Shown: piece after piece, positions 30,631 to 39,007 of the stretch | How positions within the stretch are numbered: the stretch's first letter is position 1 | Layout of the letters: the number at the start of each line of letters is the position of its first letter | Assembly: GCA_023382715.1 (NCBI GenBank) | Contig: JAHDWP010000001.1 | Coordinates: forward strand, 153,471 to 217,470 | Direction of reading: 5' to 3' | DNA from: Anaerolineae bacterium | Lineage (GTDB): Bacteria > Chloroflexota > Anaerolineae > Aggregatilineales > Aggregatilineaceae | Length of the DNA stretch: 64,000 bases | Notes under the pieces: model-generated | What the model was told of the DNA's origin: nothing | Databases searched by the model: none | What the model saw: only the letters and a program-made list of their open reading frames with translations | Translations under genes and position numbers: made by a program

Positions 30631-32025
30631 CTACTGGAGCACGCCCGCCAGCGCGGTGCAGGCCGGGCACGTACCGTCCGGGCGGATGATAGCGTAGCCT
30701 GCCTGCGGGTCGGCACCGTAGGTCGAGAAGTCCACGTTGAAGACGATCATCAGGCGCACGCGCCCGCTCTGCGCGGAGAGCACAGCGGCCTCGGCCAGCC
30801 AGGTCGCCTGCTCGGCAACGCTGGTATTCTGACCCCAGGCGAAGTCGGCTGGCAACGCGCCGTATCCTTCAGGCGAGAGATAGCCTAGCTCGGTGAAGCA
30901 GGCTTGCTTGCCGCCGAAGGGACCGATGGCGCGATTGAGCATAGTGCCGAAGTAGCGCGTGGGATAGTTGTCGCGCGGGTCGCCGGAACTCTGCTTGGGG
31001 CTGACGATGCCCTCGTTGTAGTGCACGCCGATGCAGTCCGCGTACTGGCCCGCGCCAGCGGCGGCCATCTGCTGGGTGTACACGTCGTCGTTGCAGCCCT
31101 GCGCCGTGCAGCCAGCCGCGCCGAAGAAGCCGGTGGGGGCCAGCGCGCCCGTGATCACCAGCGTGTTGGGGTTGGCCGACTTGATGGCGTTATAGGACTT
31201 GGCCAGCAGTGGCACGTAGTTGGCTCCATTGACCTGGCCGGCAGGCCATTCACGGTCAATGTTCATCTCGTTCCAGATTTCGATAGCGTCAGCGCCCGCA
31301 GCGGCCAGGCCCGCCACGTACTGGGCGTAGGAGTCCTGGTAGCCAGCGTTCATGACCTGGTTCTTATCGCCGATGACCGAGAACAAAACCTTGTAGCCAG
31401 CAGCGTGCGCCTCGGCGATGAGGCCGCCGGCGCTCTGGCCCATCTGAAGCTGCCACTTGACCCATTTCATCTTGGCGGCCTGCAAGGCGTTGCGGGTGTT
31501 GGGGTACAGGCCGGTGACCTGCCCGCCGACCTCAAAGCTGCCGCTGACCGCCGAGCCGGTGACCGGCGCGGGGAGGCTGCTGTCGGGGCTGGGAGCAACC
31601 ACTGGCGACGTACCTTCGGTGACTGCATCGCAGATGGCGATGATCTGGCGGTTGAAGCTGGTGCGCACTTCGTACTGCGCGCCGGTCAGCGTGGTGATGA
31701 CGAAGCGCCAGCCGAAGTATATCTGGCGGGCTTCTTCGCCTTCTTCGAGCGTCCGGCAGCTATCAATGCCGTCAATGAACTCGTATTCCTCATACGTCCA
31801 CTGCTGCACGTAGGTGAGGTCCTGGCCTGTCTTCTCTTCGAGAGCGGCGCGCGCGGCGGCGAAAGCGAGCCAACCAGGGTCCGTCGGCGTGGGCGTAGGG
31901 CCAGTCTGCGGAGCGCCGGACAGGCCAGCGGGCGCGGTGCTGCTGGCGCTGGCGGCCAGGGGCGTCAGCCCGACGAGCATGATCACAGTAGCGAGCAAAG
32001 CATAGAGCAAGGTCTTGCGGTTCAT
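30631..32025 (-). CDS. Secreted clan-A glycosidase-like protein
   Basis: 464 residues. Signal peptide (LLYALLATVIMLVGLTPLAA, cleavage near ASA), a Thr-Pro linker, an N-terminal domain of about 100 residues with paired cysteines, then a TIM-barrel-like domain (about 190-464). The acid/base candidate is in EIWNEMNIDREWP and the nucleophile candidate in CFTELGYLSPEG, at the spacing expected for clan-A families such as GH39 or GH5. Six or more further cysteines suggest disulfides outside the cell. The start ATG 32025 has AAAGGACG ten bases upstream. The barrel resembles that of the LysM protein at 45148 (WNE, LVITGALAPTGF). The substrate is unknown. Confidence 0.8.
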   Translation of the reverse strand: MNRKTLLYALLATVIMLVGLTPLAASASSTAPAGLSGAPQTGPTPTPTDPGWLAFAAARAALEEKTGQDLTYVQQWTYEEYEFIDGIDSCRTLEEGEEARQIYFGWRFVITTLTGAQYEVRTSFNRQIIAICDAVTEGTSPVVAPSPDSSLPAPVTGSAVSGSFEVGGQVTGLYPNTRNALQAAKMKWVKWQLQMGQSAGGLIAEAHAAGYKVLFSVIGDKNQVMNAGYQDSYAQYVAGLAAAGADAIEIWNEMNIDREWPAGQVNGANYVPLLAKSYNAIKSANPNTLVITGALAPTGFFGAAGCTAQGCNDDVYTQQMAAAGAGQYADCIGVHYNEGIVSPKQSSGDPRDNYPTRYFGTMLNRAIGPFGGKQACFTELGYLSPEGYGALPADFAWGQNTSVAEQATWLAEAAVLSAQSGRVRLMIVFNVDFSTYGADPQAGYAIIRPDGTCPACTALAGVLQ

Positions 32026-32289
32026 CGCGGTAAAACGTCCTTTCACATCTCCAGGTCTGGCGAACCGGGAGTGGCTACGGTCATAGGGCCGGGCGCTGGG
32101 CGACATGAGATAGCAGGCGCGGCCAGGCTGAGGGGGTATTGTGAACGATAAGCGCCGATTTGTCTATAATGATTTGCCTACTGCCGCCTGACGGAAGCGT
32201 TCTTTTCGCCCGGAAAGGTCTGCGTTACGATTTATCTCATCCCTCATTCTCCTCTCCACGCGCGGCTAAACATTGCCCATAAATACTTC

Positions 32290-32340
32290 CCCATCCCCCA
32301 GCCCCTTCCCCCACGCTGCGCGGAGGGAAGGGGAGCAGGC
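32290..32340. repeat. Dispersed repeat, family A variant
   Basis: CATCCCCCAGCCCCTTCCCC followed by CGGAGGGAAGGGGAGCAGGC: the CCCTTCCC/GGGAAGGG form of the hairpin element, also seen at 41984-42084 and 49325-49425. Confidence 0.65.
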
Positions 32341-32405
32341 CCGCCACTCTCTTCCCTTTCGCCCGCACGATGCTGTTGGCGAACGAAGCATGCGCCGGTT
32401 TCGCA

Positions 32406-32458
32406 GGGGCGCTGCTCTGCTGCGGCCCCGCAGGGCGTATCGCAATACGCCCCTGCGG
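32406..32458. repeat. Family C motif joined to family B palindrome
   Basis: GGGGCGCTGCTCTGCTGCGG (family C, from 32406) runs directly into CCGCAGGGCGTAT-CGCA-ATACGCCCCTGCGG (family B, 32428-32458). The 880-base gap 32026-32905 also holds the A variant at 32290 and a possible structured element at 32735-32788; I see no gene in the remainder. Confidence 0.75.
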
Positions 32459-32734
32459 AGGCATTTTGCCAGCAGTATCTCCCGTGGCAGAAGGGCTGGA
32501 GATGGCGGAGCGGGCGCGATCTTAAGATAGGGGTAATGCTTAGCCATGCGCGGAGAGAGGGCCTGTCCGCATAGCGCCGGGGGCGTGGGGTCTTCGGGCG
32601 GCGGGCCGGGCGCAGTGAGGCGCGGGGCAGCAGGGCGAAGCGCTCGCCTGGTACAAACACCCTGCCCGCCCGTCTTACACAGTGGCACAAAGATGTAATT
32701 GGGGAGTAGAATGCGCCGTTGTAACCCGTGTGCG

Positions 32735-32788
32735 CCGACAGGTATCGTTCGTCAGGCCAGGAAGTGGCGGAATACCATAGCCTGTCGG
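32735..32788 (+). promoter_or_regulatory. Possible structured RNA element upstream of iorA
   Basis: CCGACAGG (32735-32742) is the exact complement of CCTGTCGG (32781-32788), extended by TAT/ATA with one bulge; the region between has further short pairings. A TATACT -10-like hexamer follows at 32801-32806. It is not a riboswitch class that I can name. Confidence 0.25.
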
Positions 32789-32905
32789 GGCGATGATCTC
32801 TATACTGGAATTGTCAGTAGAGGGCGGTCCGCGCCCGCCAGCCGGGGACGCGCATAGACTGAAAGAATTGTTTAGCCCCGCGAGTTAGTTTTGAGAGGAG
32901 CTTGC

Positions 32906-34495
32906 ATGACTGCATTTGTTCCGTTGGGCAACGAAGCTCTGGCACAGGGGGCGCTGGACGCGGGCCTGTCCGGCGTCTACGCCTATCCGGGGACGCCATC
33001 CACCGAGATCACCGAGTACATCCAGCGCTCGCCCGAAGCGCGAACGCACGGCGTGATGAGCGCGTGGACGGCCAACGAGAAGACGGCCATGGAAGCCGGG
33101 CTGGGCATGTCCTACGCCGGCAAGCGGGCGATGGTCTGCATGAAGCATGTCGGGCTGAACGTGGCCGCCGACCCGTTCATGAACTCCGCGTTCACCGGCG
33201 TGCACGGCGGGCTGATCTACGCCATCGCCGACGATCCCTCGATGCACTCATCGCAGAACGAGCAGGACTCGCGCTTCTTCGCCAAATTCGCGCTGATCCC
33301 CGCCATCGAGCCGTCGGACCAACAGGAGGCGTATGACGCCGCCTTCTATGCCTTCGCGCTGTCGGAGAAGCACGAGATTCCGGTGATGGTGCGCATGACC
33401 ACCCGCCTGTCGCACTCGCGGGCCGGCGTGCGACGGCGCGAGCCGTTGGCGCAGAACGCGCTCAACCTGCCGGCCAATCTGATGCAGTTTGTGCTGCTGC
33501 CGGCCATCGCGCGGCGCAAGTACGCCGATTTGCTGGCCAAGCAGAATGAGTTCGTGGCCGACTCAGAAGCGTCGCCGTTCAACCGTTACGAGGACAGGCC
33601 AGACACGTCGCTGGGCATCATCGCCTGCGGGATCAGCTACAACTACCTGATGGAGAATTTTCCGGATGGATGCCCGCACCCCGTCCTGAAGATCGGGCAG
33701 TACCCCCTGCCGAGGGCGCTCGTCGCGCGGCTGGTGGGGGTGTGCGATCAGGTGCTGGTGCTGGAAGAGGGCATGCCGCTGGTCGAGGAAATGCTGCGCG
33801 GCTACCCGTTCGACAGCGGGAAGGTGCGCGGTCGCCTGGACGGGTATCTGCCGCGCGCGGGTGAGTTGAACCCGACGCTGGTGGCGCGCGCGCTGGGGCG
33901 CGAAGACTCTCGCTCGCACTTCGAGGTGCCCTCTGTCGTGGCCGGTCGCCCTCCCCAGCTTTGCCAGGGGTGCCCGCACGCCGACACTTATCGCGCGCTG
34001 AATGAGGCGCTGGAGGACTATTCGCAGGGGAGGGTGTTCTCGGATATCGGCTGCTATACGCTGGGGGCGCTGCCGCCGTTCAACGCGATCAACTCGTGCG
34101 TGGATATGGGCGCGTCGGTGACGATGGCCAAAGGCGCAGTAGATGCCGGGCTGACCCCGGCGGTGGCCGTGATCGGCGACTCGACGTTCAGCCATTCGGG
34201 GATGACCGGACTGCTGGACGCCGTGAACGCGCGCTCGGCGGTGACCGTGATCATCGTGGACAACCTGACGACGGCCATGACCGGCGGCCAGGAGTCGGCG
34301 GGGCAGGGGCACCTGGAGACTATCGCACGGGGGCTGGGCGTGGAGGAGGAGCATGTGCGGGTGATCACGCCGCTGCCGCGCCAGCACGACGCCAATGTGC
34401 GCGTCTTCAGCGAGGAACTGGCCTATGAGGGCGTGTCGGTGATCATCGCCCGGCGCGAGTGCATCGAGACGGCCAAGCGGAAGAGGAAGGCGTGA
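32906..34495 (+). CDS. iorA: Indolepyruvate:ferredoxin oxidoreductase alpha subunit without ferredoxin domain
   Basis: 529 residues. IorAB oxidatively decarboxylates aryl-pyruvates, from aromatic amino acid breakdown, to aryl-acyl-CoA with ferredoxin as acceptor. The pyrimidine-binding half (YAYPGTPSTEITEY, SAWTANEKTAMEAGLGMS, MKHVGLNVAADPF), CQGCPHADTY and the TPP half (FSDIGCYTLGALPP, VIGDSTFSHSGMTGL, VDNLTTAMTGGQ) are intact. The usual C-terminal domain with two [4Fe-4S] CxxCxxCxxxCP motifs is absent: the chain ends in ARRECIETAKRKRKA. The ATG 32906 has AGGAG six bases upstream. It is followed at once by iorB. The electron route is therefore unclear. Confidence 0.92.
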   Translation: MTAFVPLGNEALAQGALDAGLSGVYAYPGTPSTEITEYIQRSPEARTHGVMSAWTANEKTAMEAGLGMSYAGKRAMVCMKHVGLNVAADPFMNSAFTGVHGGLIYAIADDPSMHSSQNEQDSRFFAKFALIPAIEPSDQQEAYDAAFYAFALSEKHEIPVMVRMTTRLSHSRAGVRRREPLAQNALNLPANLMQFVLLPAIARRKYADLLAKQNEFVADSEASPFNRYEDRPDTSLGIIACGISYNYLMENFPDGCPHPVLKIGQYPLPRALVARLVGVCDQVLVLEEGMPLVEEMLRGYPFDSGKVRGRLDGYLPRAGELNPTLVARALGREDSRSHFEVPSVVAGRPPQLCQGCPHADTYRALNEALEDYSQGRVFSDIGCYTLGALPPFNAINSCVDMGASVTMAKGAVDAGLTPAVAVIGDSTFSHSGMTGLLDAVNARSAVTVIIVDNLTTAMTGGQESAGQGHLETIARGLGVEEEHVRVITPLPRQHDANVRVFSEELAYEGVSVIIARRECIETAKRKRKA

Positions 34496-34497
34496 GC

Positions 34498-35076
34498 ATG
34501 AAGTACGATATGATCCTGGCCGGAGTCGGCGGGCAAGGCGTGCTCTCAATTGCGGCGGCCATTGGGCTGGCGGCGGTGGACGGGGGGCTGCACCTCAAGC
34601 AGTCCGAAGTACACGGCATGTCACAGCGGGGCGGGGCGGTGCAGAGCCACCTGCGCCTCGCCGACCGGCCGATTCACTCGGACTTGATCAGCGAGGGGCA
34701 GGCGGACATGCTGCTCTCGCTGGAGCCGATGGAAACGCTGCGCTACGTGCCATTGCTGGCACCCGACGGCGTGATCGTGGCCGACTGTACCCCGGTGCTC
34801 AATATCCCCGACTATCCTGAAGTGGACGCATTGCTGGTGGCGCTGCGGCAGTTCCCGCGCGTCCACCTGCTGGACGCCACCGCGATTGCCCAGGAACTGC
34901 GCAACGCGCGCGCTTCCAACATGGTGCTGCTCGGTGCCGCGTCACTGTTTCTGCCGCTGGAGGCCAGCGCCCTGGAAGCAGCGATCGCCCAGTTGTTCGG
35001 GCGCAAGGGCGAGGCTGTGGTTGGCAGGAATATAGAGGCGTTTCGCGCCGGGCGCAGCGTGATTCAGCCGGTGTGA
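34498..35076 (+). CDS. iorB: Indolepyruvate oxidoreductase beta subunit
   Basis: 192 residues, the normal beta (gamma-type) subunit of a 2-oxoacid:ferredoxin oxidoreductase. Glycine-rich GVGGQGVLS near residue 9, EVHGMSQRGGAVQSHLR near residue 41. It starts two bases after the iorA stop, with AAGAGGAAGG just upstream inside iorA, so the pair is coupled. A strong terminator ends the operon at 35106. Confidence 0.93.
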   Translation: MKYDMILAGVGGQGVLSIAAAIGLAAVDGGLHLKQSEVHGMSQRGGAVQSHLRLADRPIHSDLISEGQADMLLSLEPMETLRYVPLLAPDGVIVADCTPVLNIPDYPEVDALLVALRQFPRVHLLDATAIAQELRNARASNMVLLGAASLFLPLEASALEAAIAQLFGRKGEAVVGRNIEAFRAGRSVIQPV

Positions 35077-35105
35077 TGTAGCTCCTGACCCCGACGCAGA
35101 AATGA

Positions 35106-35135
35106 ACCGGGATAGGCAGAAGTGCCTATCCCGGT
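35106..35135. terminator. Bidirectional terminator between iorB and the LysM transpeptidase
   Basis: ACCGGGATAGGC (35106-35117) pairs perfectly with GCCTATCCCGGT (35124-35135), 12 bp with a 6-base loop. GTTGTTC follows on the plus strand. The minus-strand gene at 35173 converges on it. Confidence 0.85.
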
Positions 35136-35172
35136 GTTGTTCAGATGCTCCCCGCGTTGCAGACGGTGCGAA

Positions 35173-36288
35173 TCACGACTGGACGCGGACGGAGGTGCCG
35201 ATGGGCGCCCACTGGTAAAGCCAGGCCGCTTCGGGAGTGGGCATGTTCACGCAGCCATGACTCATCGGCTGGCCGAAATTACTGTGCCAGTAGGTGCCGT
35301 GCAGCGAATAGTCCCTGTAGAAGTACATCACCCAGGGCACACCGGGCAGATAGTAGCCGGGGCCGGACATCAACTGGGCGTCGTACTTCGTATAGATCGA
35401 GAAGTTGCCGGTAACGGTGGGCGTGCCCCATAGCCCGGTCGAAACCAGCACGTTGCGCACAAGCTGGCCGTTCTCGTAGGCGTAGACGCGCTGGTCGCTC
35501 AGGTCTACGATGATCTGTTTGCCAGAGGTGACGGTTGGCGCGGGAGCAGACGGCTCGTAAGTGGTCGCGTAGGTGGCTGCGGTGGCGGCGTCTGGGATGA
35601 CCAGAACCTGCCCGGCGTAGATGTGATTCGGATTGCTGATGTTATTCGCGGCGGCGAGGGCCGGCCAGGTGACGCCGTAGGCGCGGGCGATGGCCGACAG
35701 GTGCTCACCGCGCTGCACGATGTGCGTGCGCTGTCCGGTTGCCGGAGCGGGCTGAGCAGGGGCCGGGGCTGGCTGCGCAGCAGGCGCGGCAGTTGCGCCG
35801 GGGATGATCAACTGCTGCCCGGCGTAGATATGGCTGGGGTTGGCCAGGTTGTTGGCCGCGGCCAGATCGGTCCAGCTCAGGCCGTAGCGTTGAGCGATGC
35901 TGGAGAGGTTCTCGCCGCGCTGGACGGTGTGATACAGCGGATTGGCCGCTGGCGCAGGCTCGGCGGGGGCTGGCGCTGCCGGCTCCGGGCTGGCCGGGGC
36001 GGGGGCAGCGGCAGGCGGCGCGCTGGCATCGGGGATGGTGAGCACCTGGCCTACGTAAATGCGCGTGGGGTCGGCGATACCATTGACCGCGGCCAGATAT
36101 TGCGTGGTGAAGCCGTAGCGCAGGGCGATGCGGAAGAGATTTTCGCCCGGCTGGACGGTGTGAGTCGTGCCGCCCTGAGCGGCGGCTGGCGAGAGCTGGG
36201 CGGACGTGACGAGCGCGATCACCAGGACGAGTGCCAGGAGCGCGCGGCGATGCCCGCAGGTCTTAGCGCGAAGAACGGCCCATGTCAT
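35173..36288 (-). CDS. L,D-transpeptidase (YkuD) with three LysM domains
   Basis: 371 residues. The signal peptide (ALLALVLVIALVTSAQLSPAAA) is followed by three LysM peptidoglycan-binding modules (HTVQPGENLFRIALRYG, HTVQRGENLSSIAQRYG, HIVQRGEHLSAIARAYG) joined by Ala-Pro linkers, then a YkuD domain (about 255-371). The catalytic motif is HGTYWHSNFGQPMSHGCVNM with the Cys nucleophile in SHGCVN. It likely makes 3-3 or protein cross-links in peptidoglycan, or anchors to the wall. The ATG 36288 is chosen for GGAGAAG six bases upstream; an upstream in-frame ATG has none. Confidence 0.94.
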   Translation of the reverse strand: MTWAVLRAKTCGHRRALLALVLVIALVTSAQLSPAAAQGGTTHTVQPGENLFRIALRYGFTTQYLAAVNGIADPTRIYVGQVLTIPDASAPPAAAPAPASPEPAAPAPAEPAPAANPLYHTVQRGENLSSIAQRYGLSWTDLAAANNLANPSHIYAGQQLIIPGATAAPAAQPAPAPAQPAPATGQRTHIVQRGEHLSAIARAYGVTWPALAAANNISNPNHIYAGQVLVIPDAATAATYATTYEPSAPAPTVTSGKQIIVDLSDQRVYAYENGQLVRNVLVSTGLWGTPTVTGNFSIYTKYDAQLMSGPGYYLPGVPWVMYFYRDYSLHGTYWHSNFGQPMSHGCVNMPTPEAAWLYQWAPIGTSVRVQS

Positions 36289-36471
36289 CGTGTCTTCTCC
36301 CATGAGAGGCTGGCGCTGGCATTTTGTGAGCATCAATCAGCGCTGGACTAAATCGGACATTTGGAGTGTACGCGGAATTCGATTTTGGGGCAAGCGGAGT
36401 GTTAATACTAAATCTGGGGACAGATCGTCTCGTATAGTCAGTGCGTGGCACGGCCTGGGCTGGACTTCGCC

Positions 36472-38295
36472 CTAGCCGCCGCCCCAGGCGCGGATGGTGA
36501 GCAGCAGCGGGCGGCCAATGCGCACGTTGCTGTTGGGGTAGATCAGCTCCCACACGCCGTAGTAACAGCCGAAAGTGCGCGGCGCAGAGCCGGTGAAGAG
36601 GAGCGGCGGCGAATCCTCGGCGATGCCAACGCCCGCTTTGATGAAGAAGTTGGACTGCTGCTGGCGGGCGAAGTTGAGGCCGGGGCGCAGGTTCTCCGGG
36701 CAGGCTTCGAACAGAGCCGTGAGGTCCACTAACGGTTCTGGATACTCGGTCAGCAAGGCGTTGTAGCTCAGGCGCACGCCCTCTGGCCAGGCGCAGGTGC
36801 TCGTATTGTGCAGCACGATTTCGAATTCGAAATCGGTGCCGGCCCGGATCAGGCGGTTGTTGGCGAAGTCGGTTGGCGACGGGGGGCGGTCATGCCTGTC
36901 CGGAGTGACGACGATGTATTCCATGTCGCAGGCCGCCAGCGTCTGAACCAGGTTAGGCGTGGCGGTGGGCGCTGTCGCCTGCTGAACGAGCAGGAAGACT
37001 GCTGTGCTGGTCAGATCGGGCGTGGCCGTGTAGGTCGCTGAGGGCGTGCTGGTGCTCGTCGGGGTGGGCGTGGCGCTGGGCGCGGCGGTGGGCTGCGCGG
37101 TGGGAGGCGGCGTCTGCGTCGGCGAGAGAGTGCGGGTTGGATCGAGCGCGGCCACTGGCACGGCGGATGTTGTCGTGGAGACTGACGTCTCCGCCCTGCT
37201 GAGCGTGGCGGCGGGGGCGGGCACGCGGCCCTCGTGCCCGAAGGCGGCCAGCCCTGTGCTTACCAGCGCGACGACAAGCGCGGCCAGGACCACAACGCGG
37301 GCATAGCGCGTCCCGCGGCGCCCCGGGACTGCGCCGCTGCTCAACGGCAGGTCTGCCGGCCCCAGGATCGGCGTGTCGCCGTTCTGGTGCGCGGTTGGGG
37401 TGGCGCGGCCAACTTCACCTGCCTCCGGGCCGTTAGAGAACGCGGCGGCCTGCCTGGGTTCGGCTGACACGGCGAGCGCGTCCAGGGCGGCGGCGAATTC
37501 GTGCGCCGATTGGAAACGGGCTTCCGGGTCTTTTTCCAGCGCGCGCCAGACAACAGCCTCCAGATCGGCGGGCAGGTCGGGCACGAACTGGCGGGGGAGC
37601 GGCAGCGGCTCGTTGACATGCTTGAGGATGATGGCCAGCGGCGTGTTGGCGTCGAAGGGCAGGCGTCCGGTCAGAAGCTGGTAGAGAATCACGCCGAGCG
37701 AGTAGATGTCGGAGCGCTCGTCGCCCGCCTGGCCGAGTCCCTGTTCGGGGGCCATATAGGCCGGGGTGCCGATCATACCTCCGCTGGAAGTGATGTGCGC
37801 CCCGGTGACGATCTTGGCGATGCCAAAGTCGGTGAGCACGACGCGGCCATCTTCGTCCAGCATCAGGTTGGCGGGCTTCACGTCGCGGTGGATCATCTTG
37901 CGCTCGTGCGCGTAGGCCAGGGCGTGGGCCGCTGTCTTGATGATGCGCACGACCTCGGCAACAGGCAGCAGGCTCCCCGCCGCGCTCAGGTCGAACAGGC
38001 GATCCTTGAGCGTGGGGCCGTTGATGAACTCCATCACCATGTAATAGCTGTCGCTGGCGGCGTCGTGCTCGAAATCGTAGACCTGGACGATATTGGGGTG
38101 TTTGAGCCTGGCGACGCTGCGCGCCTCGCGCTCGAAGCGCTCTTTGAATTCCGGATCGTCGGCCAGGAATGAGTGCAGCAGCTTGATCGCCACATAGCGA
38201 TCCAGCGCAGCATGGTAGCCGCGATAGACCTCGGCCATGCCGCCGCGACCGATCCGGTCGATGATCTCATATTTGCCGAGGTTGCGTCTGAACAC
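36472..38295 (-). CDS. Ser/Thr protein kinase with extracytoplasmic NBR1-like Ig domain
   Basis: 607 residues. Kinase domain at about 8-265: YEIIDRIGRGGMAEVYRGYH, VAIKLL, HRDVKPANLML, DFGIAKIV, GTPAYMAPEQG, the PknB-type pattern. Then a linker, one membrane helix (VVVLAALVVALVSTGLAAFG, about 335), a long Thr-Pro rich segment and a C-terminal domain (about 470-607) with features of the 'Ig-like domain next to BRCA1' family: FEFEIVLHNTSTCAWPEGVRL and FGCYYGVWELI. The GTG start at 38295 opens just before the kinase fold; an upstream open frame reaches 38415 but lacks domain content. It probably senses an envelope ligand. Confidence 0.88.
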   Translation of the reverse strand: MFRRNLGKYEIIDRIGRGGMAEVYRGYHAALDRYVAIKLLHSFLADDPEFKERFEREARSVARLKHPNIVQVYDFEHDAASDSYYMVMEFINGPTLKDRLFDLSAAGSLLPVAEVVRIIKTAAHALAYAHERKMIHRDVKPANLMLDEDGRVVLTDFGIAKIVTGAHITSSGGMIGTPAYMAPEQGLGQAGDERSDIYSLGVILYQLLTGRLPFDANTPLAIILKHVNEPLPLPRQFVPDLPADLEAVVWRALEKDPEARFQSAHEFAAALDALAVSAEPRQAAAFSNGPEAGEVGRATPTAHQNGDTPILGPADLPLSSGAVPGRRGTRYARVVVLAALVVALVSTGLAAFGHEGRVPAPAATLSRAETSVSTTTSAVPVAALDPTRTLSPTQTPPPTAQPTAAPSATPTPTSTSTPSATYTATPDLTSTAVFLLVQQATAPTATPNLVQTLAACDMEYIVVTPDRHDRPPSPTDFANNRLIRAGTDFEFEIVLHNTSTCAWPEGVRLSYNALLTEYPEPLVDLTALFEACPENLRPGLNFARQQQSNFFIKAGVGIAEDSPPLLFTGSAPRTFGCYYGVWELIYPNSNVRIGRPLLLTIRAWGGG

Positions 38296-38406
38296 GTCAG
38301 TCTCGTCCCATCGGGAATCGGTGGCCGTCGCCAACGCCGGCCAAGCCCGCCAACGCCTAAGTATAGCCGGAACTGAGGCTTGTCCCAAGCGGCGGATGGG
38401 CTGGGG

Positions 38407-38610
38407 TGTGTGCAAAGGTTGTCAGTGACTTGCTTGACATCCGGCGAGGTGAGTCCCGTAGGGACGTATTGCAATACGCCCCTACGCGAAAGCAGCCAGG
38501 CGGGGCGGGTTCACAGCCAGACTCCCGAAGTTTCCGAGAACTTCGGAAGTCTATTGCCGTGCGGAGCGCAGCAGAGCAGCGCCCCCTTGGCCTCACCCCC
38601 GCCCGGCGCG
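38407..38610. repeat. Composite dispersed repeats D, B, F, C and A in one gap
   Basis: In order: D (GTGTGCAAAGGTTGTCAGTG, about 38408), B palindrome CGTAGGGACGTATTGCAATA with its complement ATACGCCCCTACG (38457-38486), F palindrome AGACTCCCGAAGT / ACTTCGGAAGTCT (38519-38552), C reversed (GCGCAGCAGAGCAGCGCCCC, 38566-38585) and a truncated A start (CCTCACCCCCGCCCGGCGCG from 38591). The whole 315-base gap between two minus-strand genes is repeat material. Confidence 0.78.
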
Positions 38611-38982
38611 CTACTCGCTGGACTCCGGCTCTGTCGGCGACAGGGGGGCCTGGTACCGATCCTGGGGTGCAAGGGGATCGTCGTAATAGAGCAGCACGAG
38701 GACCTCGTAGCCCGGCCCGGCTTCGTCACCGCCGCGCAGGTGGAGCGTGAAGGCTGTGCGAAAGGTCATCAGGTCAACGGCGCTGGCTGTGGCGACAGCC
38801 CGCCCCGCCTGATTGCTGATGGCGATCTCCAGATTGGGGCGCTCGCGGAAGGGCGTGATCTCTACTTCGACCCGGACGCGCCGCCGGTCGGGGTAGGGCA
38901 CGGCGCGCACCTGCTCGATGCGCACCTGGTCGGGCGGCAGCAGGGGCAGGCCAGGGATCAGGTTCAGCGGGCCGCTGGTCAT
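38611..38982 (-). CDS. Hypothetical small beta-rich protein
   Basis: 123 residues, not recognised. The middle (VRVEVEITPFRERPNLEIAI and TAFTLHLRGG) has the alternating pattern of an immunoglobulin-like beta sandwich. There is no signal peptide or membrane helix. AGGAG lies seven bases before ATG 38982. The stop abuts a truncated family A repeat. It lies 25 bases after the deacetylase gene on the same strand and may be co-transcribed with it. Confidence 0.65.
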   Translation of the reverse strand: MTSGPLNLIPGLPLLPPDQVRIEQVRAVPYPDRRRVRVEVEITPFRERPNLEIAISNQAGRAVATASAVDLMTFRTAFTLHLRGGDEAGPGYEVLVLLYYDDPLAPQDRYQAPLSPTEPESSE

Positions 38983-39007
38983 GGGCGGTGCTCCTTGTCA
39001 GGAAACG

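Noticed and set aside
32244-32690. Several overlapping 85-148 codon frames on both strands
   Set aside because: They lie in the repeat-rich gap (families A variant, B, C) and consist of translated palindromes; no ribosome sites.
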